64,000 nt of DNA from Streptococcus sp. SK643 (GCF_000259505.1 NZ_AJMM01000003.1:1-64000); one strand, 5' to 3'. Counted from the stretch's first letter, positions 8,593 to 19,075 are shown. Notes: generated by a model not told the origin, from the letters alone. Translations and numbers: made by a program.

Positions 8593-9366
8593 ATGACTGA
8601 CACGACGATTCCAGCTGGGATGAAAGAAAAAGAATATTTTGAAATTCATGCCAGTCAGGAAGAATTTTTAGACTGGTACTACAAGCAAGAACTCCCTCAA
8701 TATGAAAAGCCTAGTGTGACGGTGGATATGGTAGCCTACTGCTTTGTAGAAGGAAAAATCAAGCTATTGCTAATCCGTCGCAAGGCTCATCCATATCAAA
8801 ATTGTTTAGCGCTAGTTGGAGGCTTTATGGACAAGGGAGAAGACGCTGCACATGCTTGTCAGCGCGAGGTGAAAGAAGAGGTTAACCTAGACCTCCCTTT
8901 AGAAAAAATTGAACAATTGATGACAGTATCTACCCCCGGTCGTGACCCTCGGGGTTGGACTGTGACTATCGCCCACTTGGTTTATTTACCCAGTCGAGCA
9001 CTTGATTTGATCAAAGCAGGGGATGATGCCAAGGATGTGGTTTTTGTAGATGTGGATTTTCAGACTGGGAAATGCTTCTTGGATGGATTAGAATTGAAAG
9101 AGCAAGCTTTTGCCTTTGACCATTATGCCATTATTAAAGAATCTATCAAACGAATCCAAGGGCGTCTAGACTGGAACCCAACCTTTCTCTATCTGCTAGA
9201 GGAGGAGTTCACTGTCTACGAAGGGACTGAACTGGTCAATCTCATCAATCCAGGTCGTCCAATCGTCAGCAATAACTTTCTCGTAAAATATGGCGAGTAC
9301 GTAGAAGAGGTCGGGCTCAAACGAGTACCTAAAAAGAAACCAAGAAAAACCTATCGACTGAAATAA
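8593..9366 (+). CDS. nrtR: NrtR-type Nudix regulator of NAD metabolism
   Basis: 257 residues. A Nudix domain (about 40-170) contains the Nudix box from GGFMDKGEDAAHACQREVKE onward and TPGRDPRGWTVTIAHLVY, a segment typical of the NrtR/ADP-ribose pyrophosphatase branch. The C-terminus (about 180-257) is the winged-helix region of NrtR and ends in a very basic tail. NrtR proteins sense ADP-ribose and repress NAD genes. The box reads G-x5-E-x7-REVKEEVN, so the usual final Gly is Asn. That, with the location after nadR-pnuC, supports a regulator rather than an efficient hydrolase. A hydrolase role is not excluded. Confidence 0.75.
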   Translation: MTDTTIPAGMKEKEYFEIHASQEEFLDWYYKQELPQYEKPSVTVDMVAYCFVEGKIKLLLIRRKAHPYQNCLALVGGFMDKGEDAAHACQREVKEEVNLDLPLEKIEQLMTVSTPGRDPRGWTVTIAHLVYLPSRALDLIKAGDDAKDVVFVDVDFQTGKCFLDGLELKEQAFAFDHYAIIKESIKRIQGRLDWNPTFLYLLEEEFTVYEGTELVNLINPGRPIVSNNFLVKYGEYVEEVGLKRVPKKKPRKTYRLK

Positions 9367-9371
9367 AAAAC

Positions 9372-9402
9372 GAGGCCGGGGAAAAGTTCCCGACCTCTTT
9401 AT
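9372..9402 (+). terminator. Terminator between nrtR and the convergent small membrane gene
   Basis: GAGG-CCGGGGAA pairs with TTCCCG-ACCTC around an AAG loop, followed by TTTATTT. On the opposite strand the A-run TAAAAAAC before the stem gives TTTTTT, so it can serve both directions. Confidence 0.85.
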
Positions 9403-9439
9403 TTACTGTTATGAGATGAAATTTCTCTTGCGACTACTT

Positions 9440-9670
9440 TTATGGGTGGCTATCCTTCTTAGAATTACTCAACATGTGAGTAAAGAAGTCTTTGTATCGT
9501 TGCTTGAGATATTTCTCATGCAAAACTAATAAAGCGATATAGCAAATCATAAAGGTTGTAGTTAGATAGAAGACATCAAATGCAGTTCGCGCATAGTAAG
9601 TTGCTGATTGATAAGAGACAATAGCTGTCACAATCAACCAAGGCAGATATTTGTAATACTTGTTTGACAT
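9440..9670 (-). CDS. Small membrane protein of unknown function
   Basis: 76 residues. The start at 9670 (MSNKYYKYLPW) is chosen because AGGAGG lies 8 bases upstream; a longer frame to 9721 has no RBS. Two hydrophobic segments (about 8-27 and 33-53, including TTTFMICYIALLVL) are followed by a charged tail, HEKYLKQRYKDFF. It is probably a two-helix membrane protein with both ends in the cytoplasm. I do not recognise a family. It converges on nrtR and is monocistronic. Confidence 0.65.
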   Translation of the reverse strand: MSNKYYKYLPWLIVTAIVSYQSATYYARTAFDVFYLTTTFMICYIALLVLHEKYLKQRYKDFFTHMLSNSKKDSHP

Positions 9671-9873
9671 AAACCTGTACCTCCTATATCCTAGTTCACT
9701 ATTATTATATTCCTTTGACAAAAAAATGCAAGCGATTACACAAGGGCGATTTAAAAACTTTTAAACAAAATAAGAATTTTTCTCTGTTTTTTCTGTCAGA
9801 TTACGAATAGAAGAGTAGGAGGAGAAAATGTAGTCAAGTTATTTAAGATTTTTAAAATTGCTTATATAAGTAG

Positions 9874-9911
9874 TTGACAGATTTAAAGATAAATGTTACA
9901 ATAACATTACA
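9874..9911 (+). promoter_or_regulatory. Lipoprotein promoter with a WalR-like motif
   Basis: TTGACA (9874-9879) and TACAAT (9897-9902) are separated by 17 bp. On the minus strand, 9911-9895 reads TGTAAT-GTTAT-TGTAAC, matching the WalR/VicR consensus TGTWAH-N5-TGTWAH and covering the -10 box. A further TTACAA copy lies at about 9938. The promoter is well supported; the WalR assignment is tentative. Confidence 0.6.
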
Positions 9912-9956
9912 AAAAGATTTCACAAAATTACTAAAACATTACAAAGAGGTAGAAAA

Positions 9957-10649
9957 ATGAAAAAGAAAACTTATATTCAATTGATGACAGCAACTGTTTT
10001 GGCATCAACTTTACTACTAGGAGCTTGCGGAAATAAAAAAGAAACAACTCAAGCAAGCAGTTCTGCTAAAACAAGCCAATCATCTAGTACTAAAGCAAGC
10101 TCAGCAAACAATGAAAGCAAGACTCAGAAATCATCCACTTTATCAACATCTGAAAAGCCAAAGGTATCTTCTGATAAGTCTTCAACAACTGCAACTCAAA
10201 CACAAGCAGCAAACGCATCAGCAACCGAACAAAGAAAGGGACAAGACGTAGCTACTCAACAAGCAGCTAGTCAGCAAACTGCTACTAAGCAACAAAGCTC
10301 TCAAGCACAAGTTAATCAAAAAAACTATGATTCAACAACTGATCGTAAATTTCAAGATAAACAAGCAGAGCAAAATAAACGCTATAAGGGTGTCTTAACT
10401 ATGGTTGATGGGGATTTCTCAGCTGCAGCGGGCAATTGGAAGGGAGCTAATGGCGAAACCATTACTGTTTCTTCAGGAGGTCAATTTACAGTAGAAACTG
10501 CTGATGGCAAGAAGGAAAACTACTCTATCAAAGGTTATTCATATACCCTTGACGATGGTAAGTATAATGCTACAATCGGTGGAGGAAAGACCGTTCAAAT
10601 TACCACAGGTGCAGATGGCAAGGTTTCTAGTGTTGCCTTGAGTCAATAA
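9957..10649 (+). CDS. Ser/Thr/Gln-rich lipoprotein
   Basis: 230 residues. The signal peptide ends in the lipobox LGAC, with the lipidated Cys at about residue 23. A low-complexity linker rich in Ser, Thr, Gln, Ala and Lys (about 25-140) would extend it through the wall. The last 90 residues form a compact domain (YKGVLTMVDGDFSAAAGNWK to the end) with repeated Gly-Asp-Gly turns. It resembles a small streptococcal surface domain that I think is catalogued as DUF6287, though I cannot confirm this. The function is unknown. It is monocistronic, with a strong promoter before and a terminator after. Confidence 0.85.
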   Translation: MKKKTYIQLMTATVLASTLLLGACGNKKETTQASSSAKTSQSSSTKASSANNESKTQKSSTLSTSEKPKVSSDKSSTTATQTQAANASATEQRKGQDVATQQAASQQTATKQQSSQAQVNQKNYDSTTDRKFQDKQAEQNKRYKGVLTMVDGDFSAAAGNWKGANGETITVSSGGQFTVETADGKKENYSIKGYSYTLDDGKYNATIGGGKTVQITTGADGKVSSVALSQ

Positions 10650-10684
10650 TAGCTTTCAGTATTTGAATGTTTACAATCAAAGAA

Positions 10685-10720
10685 AATCCGTCAGCTCAAT
10701 AAGAGTTGACGGATTATTTT
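10685..10720 (+). terminator. Bidirectional terminator
   Basis: AATCCGTCAgCTC pairs with GAGtTGACGGATT, followed by ATTTT. The upstream A-run serves the minus strand. It reaches the stop codon of the minus-strand isochorismatase-like gene. Confidence 0.85.
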
Positions 10721-11270
10721 ATACTTGTACTTGGGTTAAAAATTCTTCTGTAGTAAGAATTTGAGCAAACTCATCTTGTAGAGTAAGGAGATTAATCTCA
10801 TGGATAGTCTCAGGAGAGATGGCCTGACCGTTTTTGTTAGATAGGGTAAAACTGGCAGTAGCATCTGCTAGTAGAGTGACTTCAAAACCAAGATTTGCTG
10901 CCATTCGTGTCGTAGTAGATACACAATGAGGCAATGTCAAACCAACAAGGACTAAATGACTAATCTGATTTTTACGTAAATATGTTTCAAGATTTGTCCC
11001 AATAAAGGCGCTATTAACCGTTTTTTGAAAGACAGGTTCGGAAGCAACTGGTTCAAATCCATTTTTAAACTCCTGATTTTGTTTGTTATGAAATTGCGAC
11101 TGGGGATTATCAGATATGTGTTGAATGTGTAAGACTGGAAGACCATGTTTACGAAAGTATTCCAGTACCCTGAATGCTTGGTGTTCAGCTTGAGGATTGT
11201 TTCGTTCTCCCAAAATAGGTCTATCAAATGCTTTTTGCATATCGATAATCAGTAGAGCAGTATGAACCAT
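10719..11270 (-). CDS. Isochorismatase-like cysteine hydrolase
   Basis: 183 residues when started at ATG 11270 (MVHTALLIIDMQ). A longer open frame exists but overlaps dus. The family triad is visible: Asp in LIIDMQ, Cys in GLTLPHCVSTTTRMAANLG (about residue 120) and a probable Lys between them. Members hydrolyse amides or isochorismate-type substrates; examples are nicotinamidase and pyrazinamidase-like enzymes. The dus stop codon lies one base upstream, so it is the third gene of the hslO-dus operon. The substrate is unknown. The NAD genes nearby make a nicotinamide link tempting but unproven. Confidence 0.85.
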   Translation of the reverse strand: MVHTALLIIDMQKAFDRPILGERNNPQAEHQAFRVLEYFRKHGLPVLHIQHISDNPQSQFHNKQNQEFKNGFEPVASEPVFQKTVNSAFIGTNLETYLRKNQISHLVLVGLTLPHCVSTTTRMAANLGFEVTLLADATASFTLSNKNGQAISPETIHEINLLTLQDEFAQILTTEEFLTQVQV

Positions 11271-11271
11271 T

Positions 11272-12252
11272 TTAAGCCTTATCCAACTGCAAGAGGGCTT
11301 CAATTTCTGCCAAAGTGCTGGCTTGTGAAATAGCTCCACGGAGTTTAGCTGCACCAGATGTTCCACGGAGATAGTGAGGAGCGAGGCCACGGAATTCACG
11401 GACCGCGACGTTTTCTCCTTTGAGGTTAATCAAGCGTGTCAAGTGTTCGTAGGCGATTTTCATCTTGTCTTCAAAGGTCAAATCAGGTAGGATTTCTCCT
11501 GTTTCAAAGTAATGGTTGATTTGGTTGAAGAGGTAGGGATTGCCCATGGCTGCACGGCCAATCATAACTGCGTCAGCACCAACTTCTTCAATACGTTGTT
11601 TGGCTTCTTGGACAGTACGGATATCGCCGTTAGCGATGAAGGGAATCTTGGTAAGAGCTTGGGCAACCTTATGAAGAGTTTCAAGGTCGGCGTGGCCTGT
11701 ATACATTTGTTCACGGGTACGGCCATGCATGGCGAGGGCAGAAACACCTGCAGCTTCAGCAGCGAGGGCATTTTCTACTGCCAGAGATGGGTCAGCCCAA
11801 CCAGTACGCATTTTGACAGTAAGCGGAATATCAAGAACCGATTGGACCTTGTTGATGATAGAGTAGATCTTGTCTGGATCCTTGAGCCACATAGCGCCAG
11901 CTTCGTTCTTCACGATTTTATTAACTGGGCAGCCCATGTTGATATCCACGATATCGGTCTTAGTGTTTTCTTGGATAAATTCTGCTGCGCGTGCGAGGCT
12001 GTCTTCATCACTACCAAATAGTTGGATAGAAACGGGGTTTTCTCCTTCATCAATATGAAGCATGTGCAGGGTTTTTTCATTGTTGTATTGGATTCCCTTG
12101 TCAGAGACCATCTCCATTACAACGAGTCCAGCTCCGAGCTCTTTTGCGATGGTACGAAAGGCTGAGTTAGTCACACCAGCCATGGGTGCTAAAACAGTAC
12201 GATTGGGAATCTCAACATTGCCAATCATAAAAGGAGTATTAAGATTTGTCAC
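11272..12252 (-). CDS. dus: tRNA-dihydrouridine synthase (DusB-like)
   Basis: 326 residues from a GTG start at 12252 ([17 protein letters not shown]). I prefer this start because GGAGG lies 9 bases upstream. The longer ATG at 12282 has no RBS and lies deep in hslO. FMN-binding TIM barrel: [30 protein letters not shown] with the catalytic Cys, [11 protein letters not shown] and [15 protein letters not shown]. It reduces uridines in the tRNA D-loop using FMN and NADPH. The start overlaps the hslO end by 14 bases, so translation is coupled. Confidence 0.92.
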   Translation of the reverse strand: MTNLNTPFMIGNVEIPNRTVLAPMAGVTNSAFRTIAKELGAGLVVMEMVSDKGIQYNNEKTLHMLHIDEGENPVSIQLFGSDEDSLARAAEFIQENTKTDIVDINMGCPVNKIVKNEAGAMWLKDPDKIYSIINKVQSVLDIPLTVKMRTGWADPSLAVENALAAEAAGVSALAMHGRTREQMYTGHADLETLHKVAQALTKIPFIANGDIRTVQEAKQRIEEVGADAVMIGRAAMGNPYLFNQINHYFETGEILPDLTFEDKMKIAYEHLTRLINLKGENVAVREFRGLAPHYLRGTSGAAKLRGAISQASTLAEIEALLQLDKA

Positions 12253-13111
12253 GAATGAGTTCCTCCAGATCGTTTTCATCAAAGTTGTAAGTAGTTTGGC
12301 AGAATTGACAAGTGATTTCTGCCCCGTGGTCTTCCTCTTTCATTTCCTGTAAGTCTGAGTTTGGAAGACTGGCAAGAGCGTTCATAAAGCGCTCATGGCT
12401 ACAGTCACATTGGAAACGGATTTCTTCTTCAGAAAGACGCTTATAAGCCTCGTCACCGTAGATAGCCTTGAGGAGGGCTTCGATATGGTCTTCACTTTCG
12501 AGAAGGGTTGAGATAGCTGGCATTGCTTGGATGCGTTTTTCAAAGCGAGCAATCTCTTCTTCCTTGGCTCCCGGCAAGACTTGAACTAGGAAACCACCTG
12601 CAACCTTAACCTTGTCTTCTTCGTCCAAAAGGACATTGAGACCGACTGCTGAAGGTGTTTGTTGGCTTTCAGTCAGGTAAAAGGCAAGGTCTTCACCAAT
12701 TTCCCCAGAGATGATAGGAGTCATAGAGTTGTATGGATTTCCAGTACCGTAGTCTGTGATAACGAGGAATTGACCATTTCCAATAAAAGGTCCGACTAAA
12801 ACTTCACCAGTTGCAGTCTTTTTGATGTCAACACCAGGATTTTGAACGTAGCCCTTGACGTTACCCTTGGTATCAGCGACCGTGATGATAGCACCTAGAG
12901 AGCTAGATCCCAGCACCTTAACTGTTAGTTTGGTATTTCCTTTTTCATTGGCTGCGAGAATCTGGCTGGCGATAAGAGTTCGACCAAGCGCTACAGTTGA
13001 GCTAGCTTGGGTTTGATGTTTTTCTTGAGCAGTGCGGACGGTTTCTGTGCTATCAAGGACAAAAGCACGAAAGGCTCCACTTTCTGAAATAGTTTTAATA
13101 ATTTTATCCAT
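12239..13111 (-). CDS. hslO: Hsp33, redox-regulated holdase chaperone
   Basis: 290 residues, normal Hsp33 length. The N-terminal chaperone domain is followed by a C-terminal zinc switch with CDCSHERF (CxC, about 236-238) and CQFC (CxxC, about 269-272). Oxidation of these four Cys releases zinc and activates the chaperone. It protects against oxidative unfolding, which matters for a species that makes its own peroxide through enzymes such as GlpO. It leads the operon with dus and the hydrolase. No Shine-Dalgarno sequence precedes the ATG; see the promoter entry. Confidence 0.95.
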   Translation of the reverse strand: MDKIIKTISESGAFRAFVLDSTETVRTAQEKHQTQASSTVALGRTLIASQILAANEKGNTKLTVKVLGSSSLGAIITVADTKGNVKGYVQNPGVDIKKTATGEVLVGPFIGNGQFLVITDYGTGNPYNSMTPIISGEIGEDLAFYLTESQQTPSAVGLNVLLDEEDKVKVAGGFLVQVLPGAKEEEIARFEKRIQAMPAISTLLESEDHIEALLKAIYGDEAYKRLSEEEIRFQCDCSHERFMNALASLPNSDLQEMKEEDHGAEITCQFCQTTYNFDENDLEELIRDKS

Positions 13112-13118
13112 AGCTACT

Positions 13119-13127
13119 ATTTTAGCA
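13119..13127 (-). promoter_or_regulatory. Extended -10 promoter of hslO, probably giving a leaderless mRNA
   Basis: On the minus strand, TGC-TAAAAT forms an extended -10. Only seven bases (AGTAGCT) separate it from the ATG at 13111, so the expected start point falls at or next to the A of ATG. Confidence 0.6.
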
Positions 13128-13275
13128 TAAAAATGCCCAAAGGGGGAGCCGTGTGTTTGTTGATTTTTAGGATAATGGACTAGGAAATCAGTATGAAAAT
13201 AAAAAGAGAAACAGATTATTTCATCATTTTTAAGTTTTGTGTTATTCTAAAGGAAGAAAATGAAAGGGGTAACAA

Positions 13276-14703
13276 ATGTATTTAGGCGACTTGATGGAAA
13301 AAGCAGAATCTGGTCAATTTTTAGTACTTTCCTTTTTATTACAAAAATCTAAGACGACGGTCAAGCAAGCAATGGAAGAAACTGGATTTTCAAAAGCAAC
13401 CTTGACAAAATATGTCGTCTTGCTTAACGACAAGGCCCAGGAAAAAGGTCTGGATCTGAAAATTCGTTTGGCAGATGAAATTTTGAGTTTATTAATTGGT
13501 CCAGCAGTCAAAGGGCGAGAAATTCGGAGCTTATTCTTGGGAAATGCCATAAAATACCAAATTTTAGTTTATCTCCTCTATCACCATCAGTTTTTAGCCC
13601 ATCAATTGTCTCAAGAATTGATGATTAGTGAGGCAACGCTTGGTCGTCATTTATCAAGCTTAAATCATATTTTATCAGAATTTGACTTGTCTATTCAAAA
13701 TGGCCGTTTGCGAGGTCCAGAACATCAGATTCGTTACTTTTATTTCTGTCTTTTCCGCAAGGTTTGGTCGAGCCAGGAGTGGGAAATGCATACGCAAAAG
13801 CCTGAGAGAAAGCAGGAAATTGCGATACTAGAAGAAATCTGTGGTGCTAGCTTGTCTTCGGGTCAGAAATTGGACTTGGTTTTGTGGGCTCACATCAGTC
13901 AACAGCGCCTCCGAGTTAATGCCTGTCAATTTCAAGTGATAGAAGAAAAAATGCGAGGGTATTTTGACAATATTTTCTACCTTCGTTTGCTTCGAAAGGC
14001 CTCTTTCTTTTTTGCTGGACAACATCTTCCTTTGGGGGCTGAGGATGGGGAGATAATGATTTTCTTTTCTTTTCTTCTCTCTCATAGGATTTTACCGCTT
14101 CATAGTATGGAGTATATCTTAGGTTTTGGTGGTCAACTTGCAGATTTGCTAACACAGATGATTCAAGAAATGAAAAAGAAGGACTTGTTGGGAGATTATA
14201 CAGAGGACCATATCACTTATGAACTTAGTCAACTCTGTGGTCAAGTTTACCTATATAAGGGGTATATCTTGCAGGATCAATACAAGCATCAGTTAGACAA
14301 TCGTCATCCTTATTTGCTGATGGATCATGACTTTAGAAATACAGCAAAGGATATTTTCGATGCCTTGCCTGCTTTTCAACAGGGTACAGACCTGGATAAA
14401 AAGATTAAATGGGAATGGCTCCAGTTGATGGAATATATGGCTGAAAATGGTGGCCAGCATATGAAGATTGGCTTGGACTTAACCTCTGGCTTTCTTGTCT
14501 TTTCGAGAATGTCGGCTATTTTGAAACGTTATTTAGAATACAATCGCTTTATCACCATAGAGGCGTATGACCGAACTCGGCATTATGATTTACTGGTTAC
14601 AAATAACCCCATTTATAAGAAGGATCAGACACCGGTTTATTATTTGAAGAATGATTTAGATTTGGAAGATTTGGCAGGGATTCGTCAGTTACTATTCACT
14701 TAA
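13276..14703 (+). CDS. Mga/RofA-family transcriptional regulator
   Basis: 475 residues. Two N-terminal helix-turn-helix regions are visible: about 28-60 (TTVKQAMEETGFSKATLTKY) and about 100-135 (LAHQLSQELMISEATLGRHL). A long central region resembles the PRD-like domains of Mga, and the C-terminus looks EIIB-like. Mga-family proteins control surface and sugar-related genes in response to PTS phosphorylation. It has AAAGGGG before the ATG and stands alone between the hslO operon (divergent) and glpKOF (same strand). A role in controlling glp is possible from position only. Confidence 0.8.
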   Translation: MYLGDLMEKAESGQFLVLSFLLQKSKTTVKQAMEETGFSKATLTKYVVLLNDKAQEKGLDLKIRLADEILSLLIGPAVKGREIRSLFLGNAIKYQILVYLLYHHQFLAHQLSQELMISEATLGRHLSSLNHILSEFDLSIQNGRLRGPEHQIRYFYFCLFRKVWSSQEWEMHTQKPERKQEIAILEEICGASLSSGQKLDLVLWAHISQQRLRVNACQFQVIEEKMRGYFDNIFYLRLLRKASFFFAGQHLPLGAEDGEIMIFFSFLLSHRILPLHSMEYILGFGGQLADLLTQMIQEMKKKDLLGDYTEDHITYELSQLCGQVYLYKGYILQDQYKHQLDNRHPYLLMDHDFRNTAKDIFDALPAFQQGTDLDKKIKWEWLQLMEYMAENGGQHMKIGLDLTSGFLVFSRMSAILKRYLEYNRFITIEAYDRTRHYDLLVTNNPIYKKDQTPVYYLKNDLDLEDLAGIRQLLFT

Positions 14704-14787
14704 AAGGCTTGGTTAATCCAGGTCTTTTTTGTGAAATTTACACAATCTCCTCACATTTTTTTAAAAATTAAAAAAAGTTGATAAACA

Positions 14788-14801
14788 AGAAAGCGCTTTA
14801 T
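14788..14801 (+). promoter_or_regulatory. cre-like CcpA site upstream of glpK
   Basis: AGAAAGCGCTTTAT matches the cre consensus TGWAANCGNTWNCA at the central AAAGCGCTTT core and departs at the ends. It lies 62 bases before glpK, near a probable promoter ending at TATACT (14806-14811). Carbon catabolite control of glycerol genes is established in Firmicutes; this site is inferred. Confidence 0.65.
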
Positions 14802-14850
14802 TTTGTATACTAGTTAGTGTAAAGAGGAGACATCCTCAAGATCTTTATGA

Positions 14851-16368
<1,518 letters not shown>

Positions 16369-16421
16369 TACTGATGACATCAGTTTAACAGTGACAGGAC
16401 TTAATTAGAAAGTGTGTAGAT

Positions 16422-18248
16422 ATGGAATTTTCAAAGAAAACACGTGAATTATCAATTCAAAAAATGCAGGAACGTACCTTGGATCTCTTGATTATCGGTG
16501 GAGGAATCACCGGTGCTGGTGTAGCTTTACAGGCTGCAGCTAGTGGTTTAGATACTGGTTTGATTGAAATGCAAGACTTTGCAGAAGGAACATCAAGTCG
16601 TTCAACTAAATTGGTTCACGGAGGACTACGTTACCTTAAGCAATTTGACGTAGAAGTTGTATCAGATACGGTTTCAGAACGTGCAGTGGTACAACAAATT
16701 GCACCTCACATTCCAAAACCAGACCCAATGCTCTTACCTGTTTATGAAGAAGATGGAGCAACCTTTAGTCTCTTCCGTCTTAAAGTGGCTATGGATCTTT
16801 ACGACCTCTTGGCAGGTGTCAACAATACACCAGCTGCAAACAAGGTCTTGAGCAAGGAAGAAGTATTAGAACGCCAACCAAACTTGAAGAAGGAAGGATT
16901 GGTAGGAGGTGGAGTTTATCTTGACTTCCGTAACAACGATGCACGCCTTGTAATTGAAAACATCAAACGTGCCAACCAAGATGGTGCTCTTATCGCTAAC
17001 CACGTGAAGGCAGAAGGCTTCCTCTTTGACGAAAGTGGCAAGATTACAGGTGTGGTAGCTCGTGATCTCTTAACAGACCAAGCATTTGAAATTAAGGCTC
17101 GCCTTGTTATTAATACGACAGGTCCTTGGAGTGATAAAGTACGTAATTTGTCTAATAAGGGAACCCAATTCTCACAAATGCGTCCAACTAAGGGAGTTCA
17201 CTTGGTAGTGGATTCAAGCAAGATTAAAGTTTCTCAACCAGTTTACTTTGATACAGGCTTGGGAGATGGTCGTATGGTCTTTGTACTTCCACGTGAAAAC
17301 AAGACTTACTTCGGTACAACAGACACAGACTACACAGGTGATTTAGAACATCCAAAAGTAACTCAAGAAGATGTAGACTACCTACTTGGTATTGTAAACA
17401 ACCGCTTCCCAGAAGCAAACATTACTGTTGCTGACATTGAAAGTAGCTGGGCAGGTCTTCGCCCATTGATCGCAGGCAATAGCGCTTCTGACTACAATGG
17501 AGGAAATAACGGAACCATCAGTGATGAAAGCTTTAACAACTTGATTGCGACTGTTGAATCTTATCTCTCTAAAGAAAAAACGCGTGAAGATGTTGAGGCT
17601 GCTGTCAGCAAGCTTGAAAGTAGCACATCTGAGAAACATTTGGATCCGTCGGCAGTTTCTCGTGGATCTAGCTTGGACCGTGATGACAATGGTCTCTTGA
17701 CCCTTGCTGGTGGTAAAATCACAGACTACCGTAAGATGGCAGAAGGGGCTATGGAGCGCGTAGTTGAAATCTTGAAAGCAGAATTTGACCGCAGCTTTAA
17801 ACTCATCAACTCTAAGACATATCCTGTTTCAGGTGGTGAATTGAACCCAGCAAGCGTGGATACAGAAATCGAAGCTTTTGCTGAACTTGGAGTATCTCGT
17901 GGTTTGGATAGCAAGGAAGCTCATTACCTAGCAAATCTTTATGGTTCAAATGCGCCTAAGGTCTTTGCTCTTGCTCATAGTTTAGAACAAGCACCAGGAC
18001 TTAGCTTGGCTGATACCTTGTCACTTCACTATGCAATGCGCAATGAATTAGCTCTTAGCCCAGTTGATTTCCTTCTTCGTCGTACTAACCACATGCTCTT
18101 TATGCGTGATAGTTTGGACAGTATCGTTGAGCCAGTTCTTGATGAGATGGGACGATTCTATGATTGGACGGAAGATGAGAAAGCATCTTACCGTGCTGAT
18201 GTAAAAGCGGCTCTTGCTAATAATGATTTGGCAGAATTAAAAAATTAA
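16422..18248 (+). CDS. glpO: Alpha-glycerophosphate oxidase, H2O2-forming
   Basis: 608 residues. The dinucleotide-binding FAD motif is LLIIGGGITGAGVALQAA (about 22-40). RSTKLVHGGLRYLKQFD and the C-terminal LTLAGGKITDYRKMAE are family signatures. It is the streptococcal GlpO type, about 50 residues longer than respiratory GlpD, with the extra insert near 380-430. It oxidises glycerol-3-phosphate to dihydroxyacetone phosphate and passes electrons to oxygen, releasing hydrogen peroxide. It lies 53 bases after glpK. A short hairpin (CTGATGACATCAG) in that gap may adjust the ratio of the two products. Confidence 0.95.
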   Translation: MEFSKKTRELSIQKMQERTLDLLIIGGGITGAGVALQAAASGLDTGLIEMQDFAEGTSSRSTKLVHGGLRYLKQFDVEVVSDTVSERAVVQQIAPHIPKPDPMLLPVYEEDGATFSLFRLKVAMDLYDLLAGVNNTPAANKVLSKEEVLERQPNLKKEGLVGGGVYLDFRNNDARLVIENIKRANQDGALIANHVKAEGFLFDESGKITGVVARDLLTDQAFEIKARLVINTTGPWSDKVRNLSNKGTQFSQMRPTKGVHLVVDSSKIKVSQPVYFDTGLGDGRMVFVLPRENKTYFGTTDTDYTGDLEHPKVTQEDVDYLLGIVNNRFPEANITVADIESSWAGLRPLIAGNSASDYNGGNNGTISDESFNNLIATVESYLSKEKTREDVEAAVSKLESSTSEKHLDPSAVSRGSSLDRDDNGLLTLAGGKITDYRKMAEGAMERVVEILKAEFDRSFKLINSKTYPVSGGELNPASVDTEIEAFAELGVSRGLDSKEAHYLANLYGSNAPKVFALAHSLEQAPGLSLADTLSLHYAMRNELALSPVDFLLRRTNHMLFMRDSLDSIVEPVLDEMGRFYDWTEDEKASYRADVKAALANNDLAELKN

Positions 18249-18317
18249 GAAAAAATAAAAGAGGTGGAGGGCAGGACTCCTAGTTTCCCCTCTCCTCCTT
18301 TTTATGGAGACAGAAAT

Positions 18318-19022
18318 ATGATGAATGAATTATTTGGAGAATTTCTAGGGACTTTAATCCTGATTCTTCTAGGGAATGGTGTTGTAGCAGGTGTAGTTCT
18401 TCCTAAAACCAAGAGCAACAATGCAGGTTGGATTGTCATTACTATGGGTTGGGGGATTGCAGTTGCGGTTGCAGTCTTTGTATCTGGAAAACTCAGTCCA
18501 GCTCATTTAAATCCGGCTGTGACAATTGGTGTGGCTTTAAAAGGTGACTTGCCTTGGGCTTCAGTATTTCCTTATATCTTAGCTCAGTTTGCAGGAGCTA
18601 TGGTGGCTCAGATTTTGGTTTGGTTGCAATTCAAACCTCACTATGAAGCAGAAGAAAATGCAGGAAATATTTTGGCTACTTTCAGCACAGGACCAGCTAT
18701 CAAAGACACTGTATCAAACTTGATTAGTGAAATCCTTGGAACCTTTGTATTGGTATTAACAATCTTTGCTTTGGGACTTTATGACTTTCAAGCAGGAATC
18801 GGAACTTTTGCAGTGGGAACATTGATTGTCGGTATCGGTCTATCACTAGGTGGGACAACAGGTTATGCCTTGAACCCGGCTCGTGATTTAGGACCTCGTA
18901 TCATGCATAGTATCCTTCCAATTTCAAACAAGGGAGACGGAGACTGGTCTTACGCTTGGATCCCTGTTGTGGGACCTGTTATTGGTGCAGCCTTGGCCGT
19001 GCTTGTATTCTCACTTTTCTAA
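18318..19022 (+). CDS. glpF: Glycerol uptake facilitator (aquaglyceroporin)
   Basis: 234 residues from ATG 18318, chosen because GGAGA lies 8 bases upstream; an in-frame extension to 18264 has no RBS and reads through a pyrimidine-rich leader. Six transmembrane helices and the two half-helices carry the NPA motifs LNPAVTIGVAL and LNPARDLGPRI. The second is in the aquaglyceroporin form, with Asp and Arg lining the filter. It lets glycerol diffuse in for GlpK. The 69-base gap after glpO contains a purine block and a complementary pyrimidine block that could form a weak hairpin. Confidence 0.95.
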   Translation: MMNELFGEFLGTLILILLGNGVVAGVVLPKTKSNNAGWIVITMGWGIAVAVAVFVSGKLSPAHLNPAVTIGVALKGDLPWASVFPYILAQFAGAMVAQILVWLQFKPHYEAEENAGNILATFSTGPAIKDTVSNLISEILGTFVLVLTIFALGLYDFQAGIGTFAVGTLIVGIGLSLGGTTGYALNPARDLGPRIMHSILPISNKGDGDWSYAWIPVVGPVIGAALAVLVFSLF

Positions 19023-19046
19023 TCTAGAAAACAATGATGTTGATAG

Positions 19047-19075
19047 AGCTTGAGATGAAAATCTCAGGCTTTTTT
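19047..19075 (+). terminator. Terminator of the glp operon
   Basis: AGCtTGAGAT pairs with ATCTCAgGCT around a GAAA loop, followed by six T. Confidence 0.9.

Noticed and set aside
9842..9856. TTTAAG repeat resembling a CiaR site upstream of the lipoprotein
   Set aside because: The second half reads TTTAAA and the gap is 3 bases, not the 5 required for CiaR.
11512..12021. 169-codon plus-strand frame inside dus
   Set aside because: It is a shadow of dus, which has clear FMN-barrel motifs on the other strand.
14778..14811. TTGATA plus TATACT as the glpK promoter
   Set aside because: The spacing is 22 bp, too long. A promoter must be near, but I cannot place its -35.
18250..18310. Possible attenuator hairpin between glpO and glpF
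   Set aside because: The purine and pyrimidine blocks pair only with several mismatches, and no convincing stem-plus-T-run forms.
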